A stretch of DNA of 64,000 nucleotides from Clostridiales bacterium. Its GTDB lineage: Bacteria; Bacteroidota; Bacteroidia; Bacteroidales; Muribaculaceae. Each line of letters starts with the position of its first letter. Positions within the stretch are counted from its first letter, which is position 1. Positions 63,991-64,000 of this stretch are shown here, one piece after another. The notes below the pieces were generated by a model. The model saw only the letters and a program-made list of their open reading frames with translations, did not search any database and was not told the DNA's origin. The stretch lies in contig JAMPBP010000001.1 of assembly GCA_023666645.1 (NCBI GenBank), positions 1,122,112-1,186,111 of the forward strand, given 5' to 3'. The translations under genes were made by a program, and so were the position numbers.

Positions 63991-64000
63991 CGTGTTCACT

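Overview
The window looks like a chromosomal piece of a gut Bacteroidales genome, most likely from the Muribaculaceae or a close relative. The basis is family-level: an arginine pathway with an N-succinylornithine-type carbamoyltransferase, promoters of the Bacteroidetes form (TTTG or TTG near -33 and TAnnTTTG near -7), few Shine-Dalgarno sites, a ribosomal protein S16 with a long tail, a GH95 fucosidase lipoprotein, HU-SPOR and META-domain proteins, and an aryl polyene/flexirubin-type gene cluster. I see no tRNA, rRNA, CRISPR array, complete insertion sequence or prophage.

Region 1 (1-5680, +) is a tightly overlapping arginine operon, argD(partial)-argF'-argB-argE-like-argH, with asparagine synthetase asnA attached. 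Region 2 (5701-8685, -) is a GntR-regulated ABC transporter operon with a clear promoter and operator. Region 3 (8690-9630) has no large gene. It holds a 50-codon membrane peptide gene, a probable small RNA of about 134 nt with its own promoter and terminator, and a terminator for the next gene. Region 4 (9631-18714) is housekeeping: GDSL hydrolase, DUF2007, mltG, an LptF/G-type permease, ribBA, ridA, folC, a split chromate-type transporter and a META-domain lipoprotein.

Region 5 (18793-33599, +) is the main find: a 17-gene, one-direction operon behind one good promoter. It encodes a tyrosine ammonia-lyase-like enzyme, a FabG-like reductase, a methyltransferase, two acyl carrier proteins, two complete ketosynthases, two degenerate ketosynthase-fold partners, two hotdog dehydratase-like proteins, a hotdog thioesterase, two lipid-type acyltransferases, a GT2 glycosyltransferase, a carotenoid-isomerase/desaturase-like flavoprotein and a Gfo/Idh/MocA oxidoreductase. 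I read it as a type II polyketide pathway that starts from 4-coumarate and makes a lipid-anchored aryl polyene. A second transcription unit (33652-36747) encodes a B12-type radical SAM protein, an unrecognised 122-aa protein and a phenylacetate-CoA ligase-like enzyme. That ligase could be the missing starter-activating enzyme. A second flavoprotein of the same family lies apart at 41259-42767.

Region 6 (36786-64000) is again mostly core genome: guaA, a GH95 alpha-L-fucosidase, a GlsB-type protein, TPR proteins, an HU-membrane-SPOR protein, nitroreductase, DUF2520, KdsC-like phosphatase, maf, an ATP-grasp-like protein, mutL, gdhA, rlmH, nadC, HAD phosphatases, a MATE exporter, a COG2509-type flavoprotein, a small outer-membrane protein, prmA, a YtxH/holin-like envelope gene group, and rpsP with its terminator at the window end.

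All family assignments come from reading motifs and from memory of the families. No database search was run.
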